Assembly: GCA_037441525.1 (NCBI GenBank)
Contig: JBBISA010000014.1
Coordinates: forward strand, 1-64,000
DNA length: 64,000 bases
Direction of reading: 5' to 3'
Origin: SKVR01 sp037441525
Lineage (GTDB): Bacteria; Bacteroidota; Bacteroidia; Bacteroidales; UBA7960
Position 1 is the stretch's first letter. Each line of letters starts with the position of its first letter. A model generated the notes under the pieces. That model was not told the origin of the DNA. It saw nothing but the letters and a program-made list of their open reading frames with translations, and searched no databases. Of the stretch, positions 46,280 to 57,000 are shown piece after piece. The position numbers and the translations under genes are program-made.

Positions 46280-49200
46280 TTATTTATAATGAAGCCATAG
46301 CAGAATCCTGATATTGGGTTCTGACCAGTCAGTACTTACATAACTGTTTGTTATTTCGCCACTCACTTCACCGTTGCTGTAATAGAAAATCCGGTGCGAA
46401 TTTTCCGACATCGAGACCACGGTAGCCCTGGTGGCTGCGGTGTTATCGGTAGAAAAGAACAAGCGCTCATCGGAAGTGGGGTTAAAAATCAATACATTTC
46501 GAAGTTTTAGCCCAATATTGCGGTTGGCGATGCTTGAAAGATGTTCCGGCATTTGCATCTGTAAAAAGTCATCGTAGTATGGCCCAAATTTATTGGTGAT
46601 TTTTTCTTTTTGATTGAGTGATAGTTCACCAGTAGTGTAAGTATAGATAATTTGCTGAGTAATATCTTTGATCTGGATGGATTCCCCAATATTAGGGCCA
46701 TTGCCAATTCGCAATTCTGAACCGTAGGTTACGTCCACGCGATAGGTACTGTCATTCAACAGGGTAGTTTTAGTTGAATAGTAATTCACTGCGAACTTAG
46801 TGATGTTCACACCCTGTAAATCCATTTTTCTGCCAGCACCGGTTATAAAGAAGGGATGTTTGTACCCATCAGTATGATTGTGGATAAAACCGTCGCCAAC
46901 ACAAACATAATCCAGGTCGGCAAAGTTTACAAGCGGCATAGCCGTTAGCTCAAAGGATGCATTAAAATTGGCACTTGCATCACTGGATTGGGGCGATTTT
47001 TTATTCACAAACAATAAAAAGGCTATATTTTGTGCTTCCTCGGGCTTTTGTCTTATTGCCAGTGGAAAGTAGAAGGCCGTTGAGTCAGAAATATCCAGAT
47101 AAGTCATTTTCCCTTCCCTGGCATTGTATGAGCCATAATAAACCTTGTAATTCCGGTTTTTTTCATGAAGTCGCTTATAATGAACCATTACCATACGTTT
47201 ATCATCCTGGTTGGTAAGTAGCAACATTTTAGATGCAAGGTATGGAATGGTAAGGGTTTTCTTTTCAGTTTTTGGTGCTTTATCATTAGGGGCAAATTTG
47301 TAAACTACCCGATTGGCAAATATTTCTTCATTGTTGGCAGATTCTGATTCATCATCTGAATATGAGATTTTCAACAAATATTGGTATGGGAATTCAGGGT
47401 CTAACAAACTGAACTTTTTATTCTCACCGCTTAGGACATATTTCACGAAGTTATCGTATTCATCGCCAATGAGCGAATTCATTGAAAAAGCGATGTAATT
47501 GCTTAAGTATTGCCGCCATGAGTCGCCGCTCCATCGCGTATTTTCTTTGAGCAGTTTTACAGGGTCTAACAGGTTATCAGCTTTTGAGTAACTGCGCAAA
47601 TAATGTAAAAATGTACCGGCCAGGTAACAATAATTCACATTGCCAAACAGGTTTTGTGTCCAGAAGCCACTGTCCCAGTAATCCCATGACCGGGCCAAGG
47701 AAGAAAACATATCCGCAGAACCTGAATCTTTTTTTATTCTGTAATTTAACAAATAATCTTCCGATTCGCTTATAGGGATTACCGTATCATCCCATACCAA
47801 CCTGTCGGTGAGATGAGCAGTGGCTTCCATCCAGAAAATATTGCCCGGATCGGGCGAAATAAATTTGGATTGAGTAAAATGCATGTATTCGTGTGCAAGC
47901 ACGCTTCTGAGTTTTACCGGATCGGTGATGAGTGTATGTATTGTTAAATAGTTGTTGATCATACCCGAAACGCCTACCACCCCGTCAGCATTATCCATTT
48001 GGGTAATAAACACATCAAAGTTTTCGGGCACTGGCAGTCCGACACTATCAAACTTTGCACGAATTTCAAAAAGATATTGTGTTATATCCTGCACCATTTT
48101 GGGCGTGCCGGGTATGTGCCATGGTTGGGTTGTTTGTTTCTTTCCGTAATTAAATGTCATTAAATCATCATCGGTTTTCTTGTAATATACCCGTATGTTG
48201 TTTCTTTCGTAAACTTCATCATAGCCAAACTTCTTGTTCCAATAACCAACGCTTAGCTTGGTAAGGTGATTTGTTTCGAAAACCATACTTGTATCGGCCA
48301 GGCTTACATAGCTATCCGGATAGGGTATCCACTGCTGCATAGATGGGTTAAAATATACAGCTTTATACTTGTGAATTTCAGGTTTACTGAAGTCATTCTT
48401 ATTGATGTTGTTAAGTTTAATCAGCAGTGGTGTCTGAAATTTATCTGAAAAACTCAATGTTACGTCATATACCGAGCTGATAGTGATAGAATCGGGACTT
48501 GCTAAGGGTTGCTCTCCTTTTACAATGGTCAGTCTGAAATTTTCGTTATGAATATTTTTGGGGATAGTTACTGAAATACTATCAACAGTGATGGTAACTG
48601 TTGACTGGGTTACATTGAGGATGGTGTCCATCAATACTTTTCCGAAAGGGCTTACTTTCAATGTGTCGCCAAAGATGGGGTTGCAGTTATCTTCGAATAG
48701 AGCCAACCGATACCAGGCAGGGGTTTTGGGCAATAGTTCGAGTTTTTCAGCCGAAATAGATTTAATGTTGGCTCTCAGGTCGGTCTGAGTCATAGCAAGA
48801 GAAAGGGGGTGAAATGTTTTTCCGTCAGCCGATGCCTGCCATTGCAATGTGCCACGAACTGACCTTAATGGTGGAACCAGGGTTACTGTCAGATCTTCCA
48901 CTTGTTTCATCATCAACTGGTTCGATGAAACTACGTATTGGTCAGGATATTGAAGAGCAAGCTTTTCATTTTCTGAAACAAGCCGGAAACCAATGGTATC
49001 AGTCAACAGAGAATTCAAACAAGGGTTGATGTAAGTATGGTTGTTGAAAATATATTTCCAGTTGGGCGCACTCGGGTTGGTTATCTGGCAAACATACCTG
49101 TTGTTAATAGTTTGTGGGGTTATTACAACTCTTATCAACGAATCATTTTTAGCGTTGGGAAGATCTCTGGGCATTTTCGGAACGCCGAACTTTTGACAGG

Positions 49201-51631
49201 CGGCCCAGTAATATTCATTTGTAGCGAGTCTGGCTCCGGTGAGTTCCTTTATATTTAAAACCACAGTATCGCCCATCACCACGGGAATTTCCTGTGTTTT
49301 GAGGGGAACTCTTCTTTGGGTCCCAACTGCATGAAAAATATTATCTGATATCGGAATACTTTCGTAAGTGAAACGGTTGCCAGCCAGTCCTAAAAATGTC
49401 ATTCTCGAACTTAATAACGATAGCGGAATCCTTCCGCTTATTTCGTTGTTTTCAACAGATAAATGGTCAATATCGGGAGAAAGCATATCAATGGCTGGTG
49501 GAAAGCTCCTTATACGATTGTTTTTAAGGTGAATAACTCTGATTTCAGGTATTAAACATAAATTATTCGGGAATACTGATAATTGATTGTCTTCCAGATT
49601 GATGGTTGTAAGTTTTTCGAAAAAGCCGAAATCGTCGGGTAGGGTTTGAAGTTTATTTTTAGAAACATTCAGTGTTTGCAGTTTCTTAAAATTATTGATT
49701 GAGGAAGGGAGGGTGGTTAATGCATTATTTGATAAATCTAACTCGGTTATTTCGGTCAGATTTCCAATTTCAACGGGCAAAGATGTGAATTGGTTGTTGC
49801 GCACTCCGAGATATTTTATTTTGGTAAGATACCCGATTGACGTTGGAAAGGATCCGCTGAATTGATTGTTGGAGACATCAATTCGAATAATATTTTTCCA
49901 GTTTTTAAGGGAATCGGGGATTTCGCCCGAAAATTGATTATTCTGAATTTCAAGCAACAACAAATTGCTCAACCTTCCGATAGATTTTGGAAGGGGCCCC
50001 GCGAATTGATTATTAACCAGACTTAATGATGTGAGCTCTTTTAAATTTCCGATATTTTCAGGCAATTTACCACTTAGCTGGTTGTCTGAAAGATTTATTT
50101 CAACAAGCTTAGTAAGATTGGAAACAGATTCGGGAAGGCTGCCTGAGAGTTTACCCGACTGAAGTCTAAAGAATTTTAACTGTGTGAGTTCGCCAATAGA
50201 TGGCGGAATTATTCCAGATGCCACATTATAAAGTGACAGAAATTCTAAGTTTTTGAGATTTCCAATGTTGACCGGTAAGGGTCCGGATAAATTTCCATTG
50301 CCATTGTATATGCTCAGATATTTAAGTTTGGTCAGATTCGAAAGGGTAGAGGGTAAAGTTCCATAGATGTTACCGCTTAGTATAAGAGTTTCAAGAGCAG
50401 TAAGATTGCCAATTTCAGGGGCTAAATATCCTGATGTGGAATTTTCGAGGTACAATTGCAACATAGCAACTCTTTCTTTAGAAATCAGAACGCCTCCCCA
50501 TTCAGCCAACGGCCTGGCCAGGTTCCAGCCGGTGCGTCCATTCAGTGCGTTATGGATGGCAAGTAATGCCAGGGAATCGCTTTTGCTGACAGCAAAAGGT
50601 TTGGGCGATGCAAATATCGGACTTGCGATGTTGGTGCCAAAAGTGTACCCAACATAAAATGTTTTGTTGGTATTCATCAGGTAATATCCGTTATACGAGC
50701 CTCCCCATCCAAAGTTGATATGGAAATAACTATCATCATTATAACCATCAATAACAGCTGCGTGTCCGGGGTTTCCGCGCAGTTCAAAATATACGGGTCT
50801 TTTCTGGTCAATTTCGTCGCAAATAAAAGCATATTCAGACGACCCGAAATGCTGGAAATATCCGAAAAAGTCTCGCAAAACGTTTGTATAGTTTGGCGAT
50901 AATGGGCTACTGCCAGCCAAATTGTAATTCATATTCATCACCACGCCCACCTGAAATGATAATCTTTTAAGATCGTCATCGGTTATGTTGTCCCAGTCAA
51001 TTGGCGAATTTTCAAGATCAGCGCAAAGTTGGCCGTAGGTGGAGTGATTAAAACAATAGCTGCCTTTCCCTTTGGCAGGATACTTATAGTAGGCCATGAT
51101 TTGTGTAAAGGCTGTTGCAACGCAACCGGTCCAGCTTCCTCCCACTTCTTCATGGCGGTATTGGTTCAAACTGATTCCGGCAGAATCGAGCAAGGGGATT
51201 GAAACCTTTTTTTCTATCGGATAGGTGGGAATTATTTCTGTGGACAGATTTTCGAAATGTTGGAGTAGAGTTTTCAGTGCATCAGGAGCTTTTTCTGATT
51301 CAAAATTGCCATTAGGAGCATATCCTATCACTTTTTCGGAAAAACCATCCTGTACAACAACCACAAAACCAATACCTTCTTGTTGAATTACATATACTTT
51401 TGATCCGGTGTTGACATTGGAACGGTAGCGAATTTCTACTGAATTTATGTCGGACTTTAGCGGTATTTGCCCGTCAGCTTTTTGATGCATTTGGGTAAAA
51501 AATTGTGTTGCACAATTTTTGGCATTCAATAATTCCTGATTTTGTCCCCATAATGGTTGCACATACCCTATGGCAAGAATAATAAGAATTAAATATGTTT
51601 TTAGGGCGGGCTTATAATCTGGTGATCTCAT
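46280..51631 (-). CDS. C10 cysteine peptidase / leucine-rich repeat / metalloprotease-like giant protein
   Basis: The 1783-residue secreted protein has a signal peptide ending about residue 29 and an inhibitory propeptide-like region (30-150). A streptopain (C10) peptidase domain follows, with catalytic Cys170 in GGSWTGCVATAFTQIM and His290 in GNPGHAAVIDGY, then the usual INFGWGG. About 14 leucine-rich repeats of the LxxLxxLxLxxNxLxGxLP type cover residues 400-745. Ig-like or ZU5-like stretches follow. A region with HEYMH (1247-1251) and Glu1269 in WMEATAH matches a gluzincin zinc site. No T9SS sorting domain is visible at the C-terminus. The gene before it, 45 bp upstream, does carry one. 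A surface or extracellular protease acting on proteins is inferred. Confidence 0.88.
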   Translation of the reverse strand: MRSPDYKPALKTYLILIILAIGYVQPLWGQNQELLNAKNCATQFFTQMHQKADGQIPLKSDINSVEIRYRSNVNTGSKVYVIQQEGIGFVVVVQDGFSEKVIGYAPNGNFESEKAPDALKTLLQHFENLSTEIIPTYPIEKKVSIPLLDSAGISLNQYRHEEVGGSWTGCVATAFTQIMAYYKYPAKGKGSYCFNHSTYGQLCADLENSPIDWDNITDDDLKRLSFQVGVVMNMNYNLAGSSPLSPNYTNVLRDFFGYFQHFGSSEYAFICDEIDQKRPVYFELRGNPGHAAVIDGYNDDSYFHINFGWGGSYNGYYLMNTNKTFYVGYTFGTNIASPIFASPKPFAVSKSDSLALLAIHNALNGRTGWNLARPLAEWGGVLISKERVAMLQLYLENSTSGYLAPEIGNLTALETLILSGNIYGTLPSTLSNLTKLKYLSIYNGNGNLSGPLPVNIGNLKNLEFLSLYNVASGIIPPSIGELTQLKFFRLQSGKLSGSLPESVSNLTKLVEINLSDNQLSGKLPENIGNLKELTSLSLVNNQFAGPLPKSIGRLSNLLLLEIQNNQFSGEIPDSLKNWKNIIRIDVSNNQFSGSFPTSIGYLTKIKYLGVRNNQFTSLPVEIGNLTEITELDLSNNALTTLPSSINNFKKLQTLNVSKNKLQTLPDDFGFFEKLTTINLEDNQLSVFPNNLCLIPEIRVIHLKNNRIRSFPPAIDMLSPDIDHLSVENNEISGRIPLSLLSSRMTFLGLAGNRFTYESIPISDNIFHAVGTQRRVPLKTQEIPVVMGDTVVLNIKELTGARLATNEYYWAACQKFGVPKMPRDLPNAKNDSLIRVVITPQTINNRYVCQITNPSAPNWKYIFNNHTYINPCLNSLLTDTIGFRLVSENEKLALQYPDQYVVSSNQLMMKQVEDLTVTLVPPLRSVRGTLQWQASADGKTFHPLSLAMTQTDLRANIKSISAEKLELLPKTPAWYRLALFEDNCNPIFGDTLKVSPFGKVLMDTILNVTQSTVTITVDSISVTIPKNIHNENFRLTIVKGEQPLASPDSITISSVYDVTLSFSDKFQTPLLIKLNNINKNDFSKPEIHKYKAVYFNPSMQQWIPYPDSYVSLADTSMVFETNHLTKLSVGYWNKKFGYDEVYERNNIRVYYKKTDDDLMTFNYGKKQTTQPWHIPGTPKMVQDITQYLFEIRAKFDSVGLPVPENFDVFITQMDNADGVVGVSGMINNYLTIHTLITDPVKLRSVLAHEYMHFTQSKFISPDPGNIFWMEATAHLTDRLVWDDTVIPISESEDYLLNYRIKKDSGSADMFSSLARSWDYWDSGFWTQNLFGNVNYCYLAGTFLHYLRSYSKADNLLDPVKLLKENTRWSGDSWRQYLSNYIAFSMNSLIGDEYDNFVKYVLSGENKKFSLLDPEFPYQYLLKISYSDDESESANNEEIFANRVVYKFAPNDKAPKTEKKTLTIPYLASKMLLLTNQDDKRMVMVHYKRLHEKNRNYKVYYGSYNAREGKMTYLDISDSTAFYFPLAIRQKPEEAQNIAFLLFVNKKSPQSSDASANFNASFELTAMPLVNFADLDYVCVGDGFIHNHTDGYKHPFFITGAGRKMDLQGVNITKFAVNYYSTKTTLLNDSTYRVDVTYGSELRIGNGPNIGESIQIKDITQQIIYTYTTGELSLNQKEKITNKFGPYYDDFLQMQMPEHLSSIANRNIGLKLRNVLIFNPTSDERLFFSTDNTAATRATVVSMSENSHRIFYYSNGEVSGEITNSYVSTDWSEPNIRILLWLHYK

Positions 51632-51676
51632 AATCTTTATTGTTTATATTGGGAGTATAATATCCATGTTGCAAAT

Positions 51677-52294
51677 TCAGGGCTGTACAATAATTTGAGA
51701 TGTAGCATAATCATCTGTGCTTTCGACCAGTACCACATAATTACCTGCCGGTAATTGAACCGGAATAGTTGTTGAACCGTAAATTACAGTGGACAAATTG
51801 AGTTTTCCCTGCATGTCGAAAATCCTTACTTTACCCATAGCATTAAAATCATGGGCAAAGGAAATATTTATGGAATGGGTTACACGGGTTGGAGAAATCT
51901 GAATGTTTTTCTGATAAAGGTTTACCTCGGCAGGGGAACCTATTTTTGGCGTTGCATCGATATTGATGGCAACTGTTGTTTTGCACTGTTTTTTATCAAC
52001 GACCTGAAGTGAATAGTTTTTTCCTGCTTCCGGTTTAAATACAGCAATATCGCCGGAGGCAAAAACCTTTTCGTCTTTAAGCCAGTTTAAGGAATAAGGT
52101 TCTGTGCCTCCGGAAATATTAAAACCTATTGCACCCAGAACAACGGTTGTTTCAAGAGGCAACGATTCGTCAAATAACTTTACAACCTGCAGTTTTGCTT
52201 CAGGTTGCTGAGGTAAACCCATTTTTACAAGGGTTTGCGATTGTGCATTGCCTATTATTAGTGCAATTATTAATGTTTGTAAAAACTTTTCCAT
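51677..52294 (-). CDS. Secreted protein with T9SS type A sorting domain
   Basis: The 205-residue product has a signal peptide (MEKFLQTLIIALIIGNAQSQ), an Ig/PKD-like module (GAIGFNISGGTEPYSLNWLKD, residues 50-115) and a C-terminal T9SS type A domain (about 125-205) with NISFAHDFNAMGKVRIFDMQGK and QLPAGNYVVLVES. It should be exported by Sec and then across the outer membrane by the type IX system. Its stop lies 45 bp before the giant protease gene, so they are probably co-transcribed and may work together at the surface. Confidence 0.85.
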   Translation of the reverse strand: MEKFLQTLIIALIIGNAQSQTLVKMGLPQQPEAKLQVVKLFDESLPLETTVVLGAIGFNISGGTEPYSLNWLKDEKVFASGDIAVFKPEAGKNYSLQVVDKKQCKTTVAINIDATPKIGSPAEVNLYQKNIQISPTRVTHSINISFAHDFNAMGKVRIFDMQGKLNLSTVIYGSTTIPVQLPAGNYVVLVESTDDYATSQIIVQP

Positions 52295-52427
52295 CAGAAT
52301 GAAATTTTAAATAATTCGATTGGATAAAATATCATGTTCGTTGATTGAGGTAATTGGTTTGGCAATTCCCGATGGCTTAGACATATTAATAAGCCCTCGT
52401 TTTAGAGTATAAATGTTGCTCAATGTA

Positions 52428-53489
52428 TTAAAAAGATACTACGCAACGAAAACCTACCACCGGGTCGGGGTCGGAATAGTTGGCTGACATTGCCCTGTTC
52501 TTAATAGCACAATAATAGTAACCGAAGAATCCGTAGTCGGAGGTGAAATCCCCTCCTCTTACCACACGTTTGGTTCCGCTGGCAGGCCCGGTAGGGTTAA
52601 CGGATAGCTCTGCCCAGATATAATACTCTGCATACCAGTTGCTGCACCATTCGGCGGCATTTCCGCTCATATCGTACAAACCCAGTTCATTAGGACTTTT
52701 TAGTTTAACCTTCAACTTTTTTCCTGCCGAATTATCTTTATACCATCCCACCTCATCCAGGTTATTGCTACCTGCAAAAGCATATCCCTTCGAATTTTTA
52801 CCTCCCAATGCAGCATATTCCCATTCAGCCTCAGTGGGTAGTCGAAATTTTATCTGGGTTTTTTGTAGCAAAGAGGGCAAAAAGTTTGCGGTAATCTGAT
52901 TGAACCCTATATTGGTTGCGGGCATGTCGGGTTCTTCATTGGCGGCAAATCCGCCAGCGGGCAAAACATTGGTCACCGCTGCCCATTGCGCGTTGGTAAT
53001 TTCGGTTTCGGTAATGTAAAAATCACTGAGCTGCACCTGATGCGCGGGCCTGTTGTTGTTATCGCCAATGATGAATTTTCCACCTGCGACTCTGATAAGC
53101 TTGATTTGCACATTGTTGTTTACATCAACCACCACTATTGGAGCCCCATTCTGTCTGATTTTTATGTTTTTGGTTTCACTGCCCGATTTAATTTCGATTT
53201 CGGACATTCTCATGAATTTTTTATTTTCATCCACACCCACCACAATTCCGGTTTTTCCTTTACCGCTTTTTGATGTAAACTGAATCCAGTTGTCAGGACA
53301 ACTCACACTCCATTCACCAACAGCATTGATTACAATAAAAACAGCATCCTGCTCATAACTCATTAGTAAAGAATCGATTTCAACAAGTGGTTTTTCATCA
53401 TCGGGCAATATCTCGGCAGGTTCGCATGATATGACGACAACAATAAGCAGTGTTGCCACTATAAGAAATGGGGCTCGGATTGTTTGCAT
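52428..53489 (-). CDS. BACON-SUMF1 (formylglycine-generating-like) lipoprotein
   Basis: The 353-residue product has a lipoprotein signal (lipobox VISC, Cys about residue 22). A BACON domain (about 35-115: GEWSVSCPDNWIQF, IKIRQNGAP) is followed by a SUMF1/FGE-sulfatase domain (about 130-353) with the marks GGKFIIGDNNNRPAHQVQLS, RLPTEAEWEYAALGG, GLYDMSGNAAEWCSNWY and RVVRGGDF. In Bacteroidota such proteins are often non-enzymatic scaffold or binding proteins (for example the gliding proteins GldJ and GldK share the fold). The cysteine pair of true FGE is not evident. A -7 promoter lies 65 bp upstream, and the T9SS protein follows after 133 bp. Confidence 0.87.
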   Translation of the reverse strand: MQTIRAPFLIVATLLIVVVISCEPAEILPDDEKPLVEIDSLLMSYEQDAVFIVINAVGEWSVSCPDNWIQFTSKSGKGKTGIVVGVDENKKFMRMSEIEIKSGSETKNIKIRQNGAPIVVVDVNNNVQIKLIRVAGGKFIIGDNNNRPAHQVQLSDFYITETEITNAQWAAVTNVLPAGGFAANEEPDMPATNIGFNQITANFLPSLLQKTQIKFRLPTEAEWEYAALGGKNSKGYAFAGSNNLDEVGWYKDNSAGKKLKVKLKSPNELGLYDMSGNAAEWCSNWYAEYYIWAELSVNPTGPASGTKRVVRGGDFTSDYGFFGYYYCAIKNRAMSANYSDPDPVVGFRCVVSF

Positions 53490-53553
53490 GATCTTAATTA
53501 ATATATTGAATGGGGTGAAATTTCAAGGTTTTATCGTAATTTTTCAAGATAAG

Positions 53554-53561
53554 CAAAATTA
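53554..53561 (-). promoter_or_regulatory. -7 promoter element of the BACON-SUMF1 gene
   Basis: The minus strand reads TAATTTTG, an exact TAnnTTTG match, 65 bp before the ATG at 53489. TTTG at 53578-53581 (spacing 16) is a possible but off-spaced -33 element. Confidence 0.55.
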
Positions 53562-54023
53562 GCCAACATTTGTTAAGCAAAGACAATCCGGCATAAAATA
53601 TTTTTATAAAATTTCTGTATTTAACCCCTTTGTTGAATATAGAAGCCGACAAACAATTCCGTCTAATATTCATTGCTATTAGGAAATGTCAGGTTGAAGC
53701 TATCTCATTGTATTCAGGTTTTTGATGTTCACATTTAATGTCGCTGAAAAAATAGTTATTAACAGCTGTTTTCATTGCCTTATCTGGTTTTGAATAAAGA
53801 TTTAATTTATTTCAACCAACCAGGGTAAATCATTGGTTCGTTAAAATTCTGTTGATTAATCTCTATTGATCAATCCCTGGTTCTTAAACTCTCTATTCAT
53901 ATTTTCGCTTAATTTTACTTACGGTAATGTTGATTTACCCTTCAGAACAAAAAAGCATGATTTAAAAAACAAGGGCAAAACTTTGCAAAACTCTAAAAAC
54001 CAAACCCCAAACCCAGCATATTA
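53562..54023. other. Divergent AT-rich intergenic region
   Basis: This separates the minus-strand protease cluster from the plus-strand ATP-grasp gene. It is very AT-rich with no reading frame of note, no dispersed repeat and no clear terminator. The promoter of the gene at 54024 must lie here, but no good TAnnTTTG was found near its start. Confidence 0.5.
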
Positions 54024-57000
54024 ATGGACGACAATATTATCCATATCAACGAATCGCGTTCGAAATACCGTTATAATGAGCTTTTTTCGACCGACCGGCA
54101 CGAGTTCAGTGAAATTTCATACGAAGACCTGATGCAGCAACGCATCATCAACGTTTTGCTTATTTGCTCCAACTACGATGCATTCATGCTCGAGGAAGAC
54201 GGCCGCATCAACGAAAAGATTTTCCTTGAATACACATCCAAAAACCTGCGGTATCCGCCCCAGTTTACCCATGCCTATACATCGGAGGTAGCTTTTGAAT
54301 TGCTCGAAAAGAAAAAATTCGATCTGGTAATCACCATGCTAAATGTGGGTAAGATAGATGCCTTTGAAATGGCCAAAAAAGTGAAGCGCCGGTTTACCAA
54401 TATCCCCATTGTGGTGCTGACTCATTTCTCGCGCGAGGTATCAATGAAGCTGGCCAATGAAGACCTGAGTTCTATTGATTATGTATTTTGCTGGTTGGGA
54501 AATGCCGGTTTGCTGCTGGCAATCATCAAACTTATTGAAGATAAGATGAATGCCCGCTACGATATTGAACAGAAAGGTGTGCAGGCCATTTTGCTGGTTG
54601 AAGATTCGGTTAGGTATTACTCCTCATACCTGCCCACCATTTACAAGGTTATTTTTGAGCAAACCTACGAACTTATGACTGAGGGGCTCAATGAGCACCG
54701 AAAGACCTTGCGTATGCGTGCCCGCCCCAAGATTTTGCTGGCAAAAACATTCGACGATGCCGTTGCCCTTTATCAACGCTACAAAAACAACCTTCTGGGG
54801 ATTATTTCAGATGTTAGTTACTACCGGCAGGGGGCCAAGGATAAGGAAGCGGGGATTAAGCTGGCAAGGCTTATACGGGAAGAAGGATCGAAAATGCCCA
54901 TCCTGCTTCAATCATCCGACAACTGGGATGAAACCTTAATGAAAGAACTGGGAGTTATATTTATGAATAAATACTCTCAAACCCTGCTTGTTGACCTTAA
55001 ACATTATATACGTGATAATTATGGGTTTGGTGAATTTGTATTTCGCGACCCCATTACCGATTCAGAAATTGACCGGGCCAACAACCTGCACTCCATTCAG
55101 GTTAAGATTTCGAAGGTTGACGCACGTTGCCTGCAATATCATGTATCCAACAACCATTTTTCGCGCTGGCTAAAGGCACGCGCCCTGTTTTCGCTTGCCG
55201 ATGTTTTTGCTGCCAAAAGCACCGACGATTTTAACAATGTTGAAGAGATACGAAGCTACCTTATCGATACTATTGCCAACTATCGCAAAACCAAGGGGCG
55301 CGGTATTATTGCCAGCCATATTGATGAGTATGCCATTTTTACGCGCCTTGGCGATGGACAACTGGGCGGAAAAGCCAGAGGGCTTGCGTTTATCGATTCC
55401 TTTATTAATAAACACAAACTTATGTTTAAGTGGGATGATGTAATGGTTACAATCCCACGTACCGTGGTACTTACCACCGACCTGTTCGATGAATTCATGG
55501 AGTTGAATAATCTTTATGAGTTTGCCCTTTCTGAAGCAACCGATGAAGAAATTATTGAACGATTCAGTAATGCAGGAACATCGCCACGCCTGAGGAAACA
55601 TGTTGAGGAGATTTGCGACGCTATTAAATCGCCACTGGCAGTGCGTTCATCAAGTTTGCTCGAAGATAGTCATTACCAGCCATTTGCAGGGGTTTACTCA
55701 ACCTACATGATCTCCAACAACCATTACGATGTAATGATCAGACGCTATCAGCTCGAACAGGCTATAAAGAGTGTATATGCTTCGGTGTTTTTTAAGGAAA
55801 GCAAAGCATATATTTCGGCAACATCCAATGTAATCGACGAAGAAAAAATGGCAGTGGTTATCCAGGAAGTGTCAGGACGTAGTTATGGAAACCGATTTTA
55901 TCCGGCCGTTTCAGGTGTTGCGCGGTCAATAAACTTTTACCCCATTGAACCCGAAAAATACGAAGATGGCATAGCCAACATAGCCTTTGGCCTGGGAAAA
56001 ACTATAGTTGAAGGAGGCATTTCCCTTCGTTTTTGCCCAAAGTATCCGCAAAAGGTATTGCAGCTGTCGGTTCCCAACCTGGCCCTTACCGACAGCCAGA
56101 AAGAATTTTATGCCCTTGATCTCGATCCTGAAAAGTTTCACTCCTCGGTTGATGAAACAGTGAACCTTCTGAAACTGCGTATTAAACAGGTTGAAAACGA
56201 CAAAGCCTTAAAATTTGTGGCATCCACTTACGATTACCAGGATCAGATTATCCGCGAAGGTTTGTATGAAGGAGGAAAGAAGATCATCACCTTTGCCAAT
56301 ATTCTGAAACACAACTCGTTTCCCTTGTCAGAAATACTTCAGGAACTTCTGAAAATTGGTCAGCAGGAAATGAACAATCAGGTTGAAATAGAATTTTCAG
56401 TCAATCTCGATACGCCCGACAACATACCTCAAACCTTCCACTTTTTACAGATACGACCCGTGGTGGAGACCCAGGAAAAGAACCTTGTAAAACTTGAGGA
56501 ACATACCAATGAAGAAACCATAGTATATTGCGATCATGCCCTTGGCAATGGTATTTACGAAAACCTTCGCGATGTAGTGTACATAAAACCCGAAGCCTTC
56601 GATCCGGCACATACAAAAACTATTGCAGCTACTATTGACAGGATAAACTCGGGTTTTGTGGCCGAAAAGAAAAACTACATACTCATTGGGCCCGGACGAT
56701 GGGGCTCGAGCGATCCGTGGCTTGGGGTGCCCATTAAATGGTCGCAAATATCTGCTGCACTGATTATTATCGAATCGGGGCTGAAGAATTTTCAGATCGA
56801 TCCCAGTCAGGGTACCCACTTCTTTCAAAACCTAACATCTTTTCATGTGGGATATTTCACTATAAACCCTTTCAACAACGATGGGTATTATGATGTGGAT
56901 TATCTTGACAGGCATACGGCTGTATTTGAAGACACCTTTGTGCGCCATGTGCGCTTTAGCCATGCCGCCTTAGTAAAAATAGATGGCCGAAAGAAAAAGG

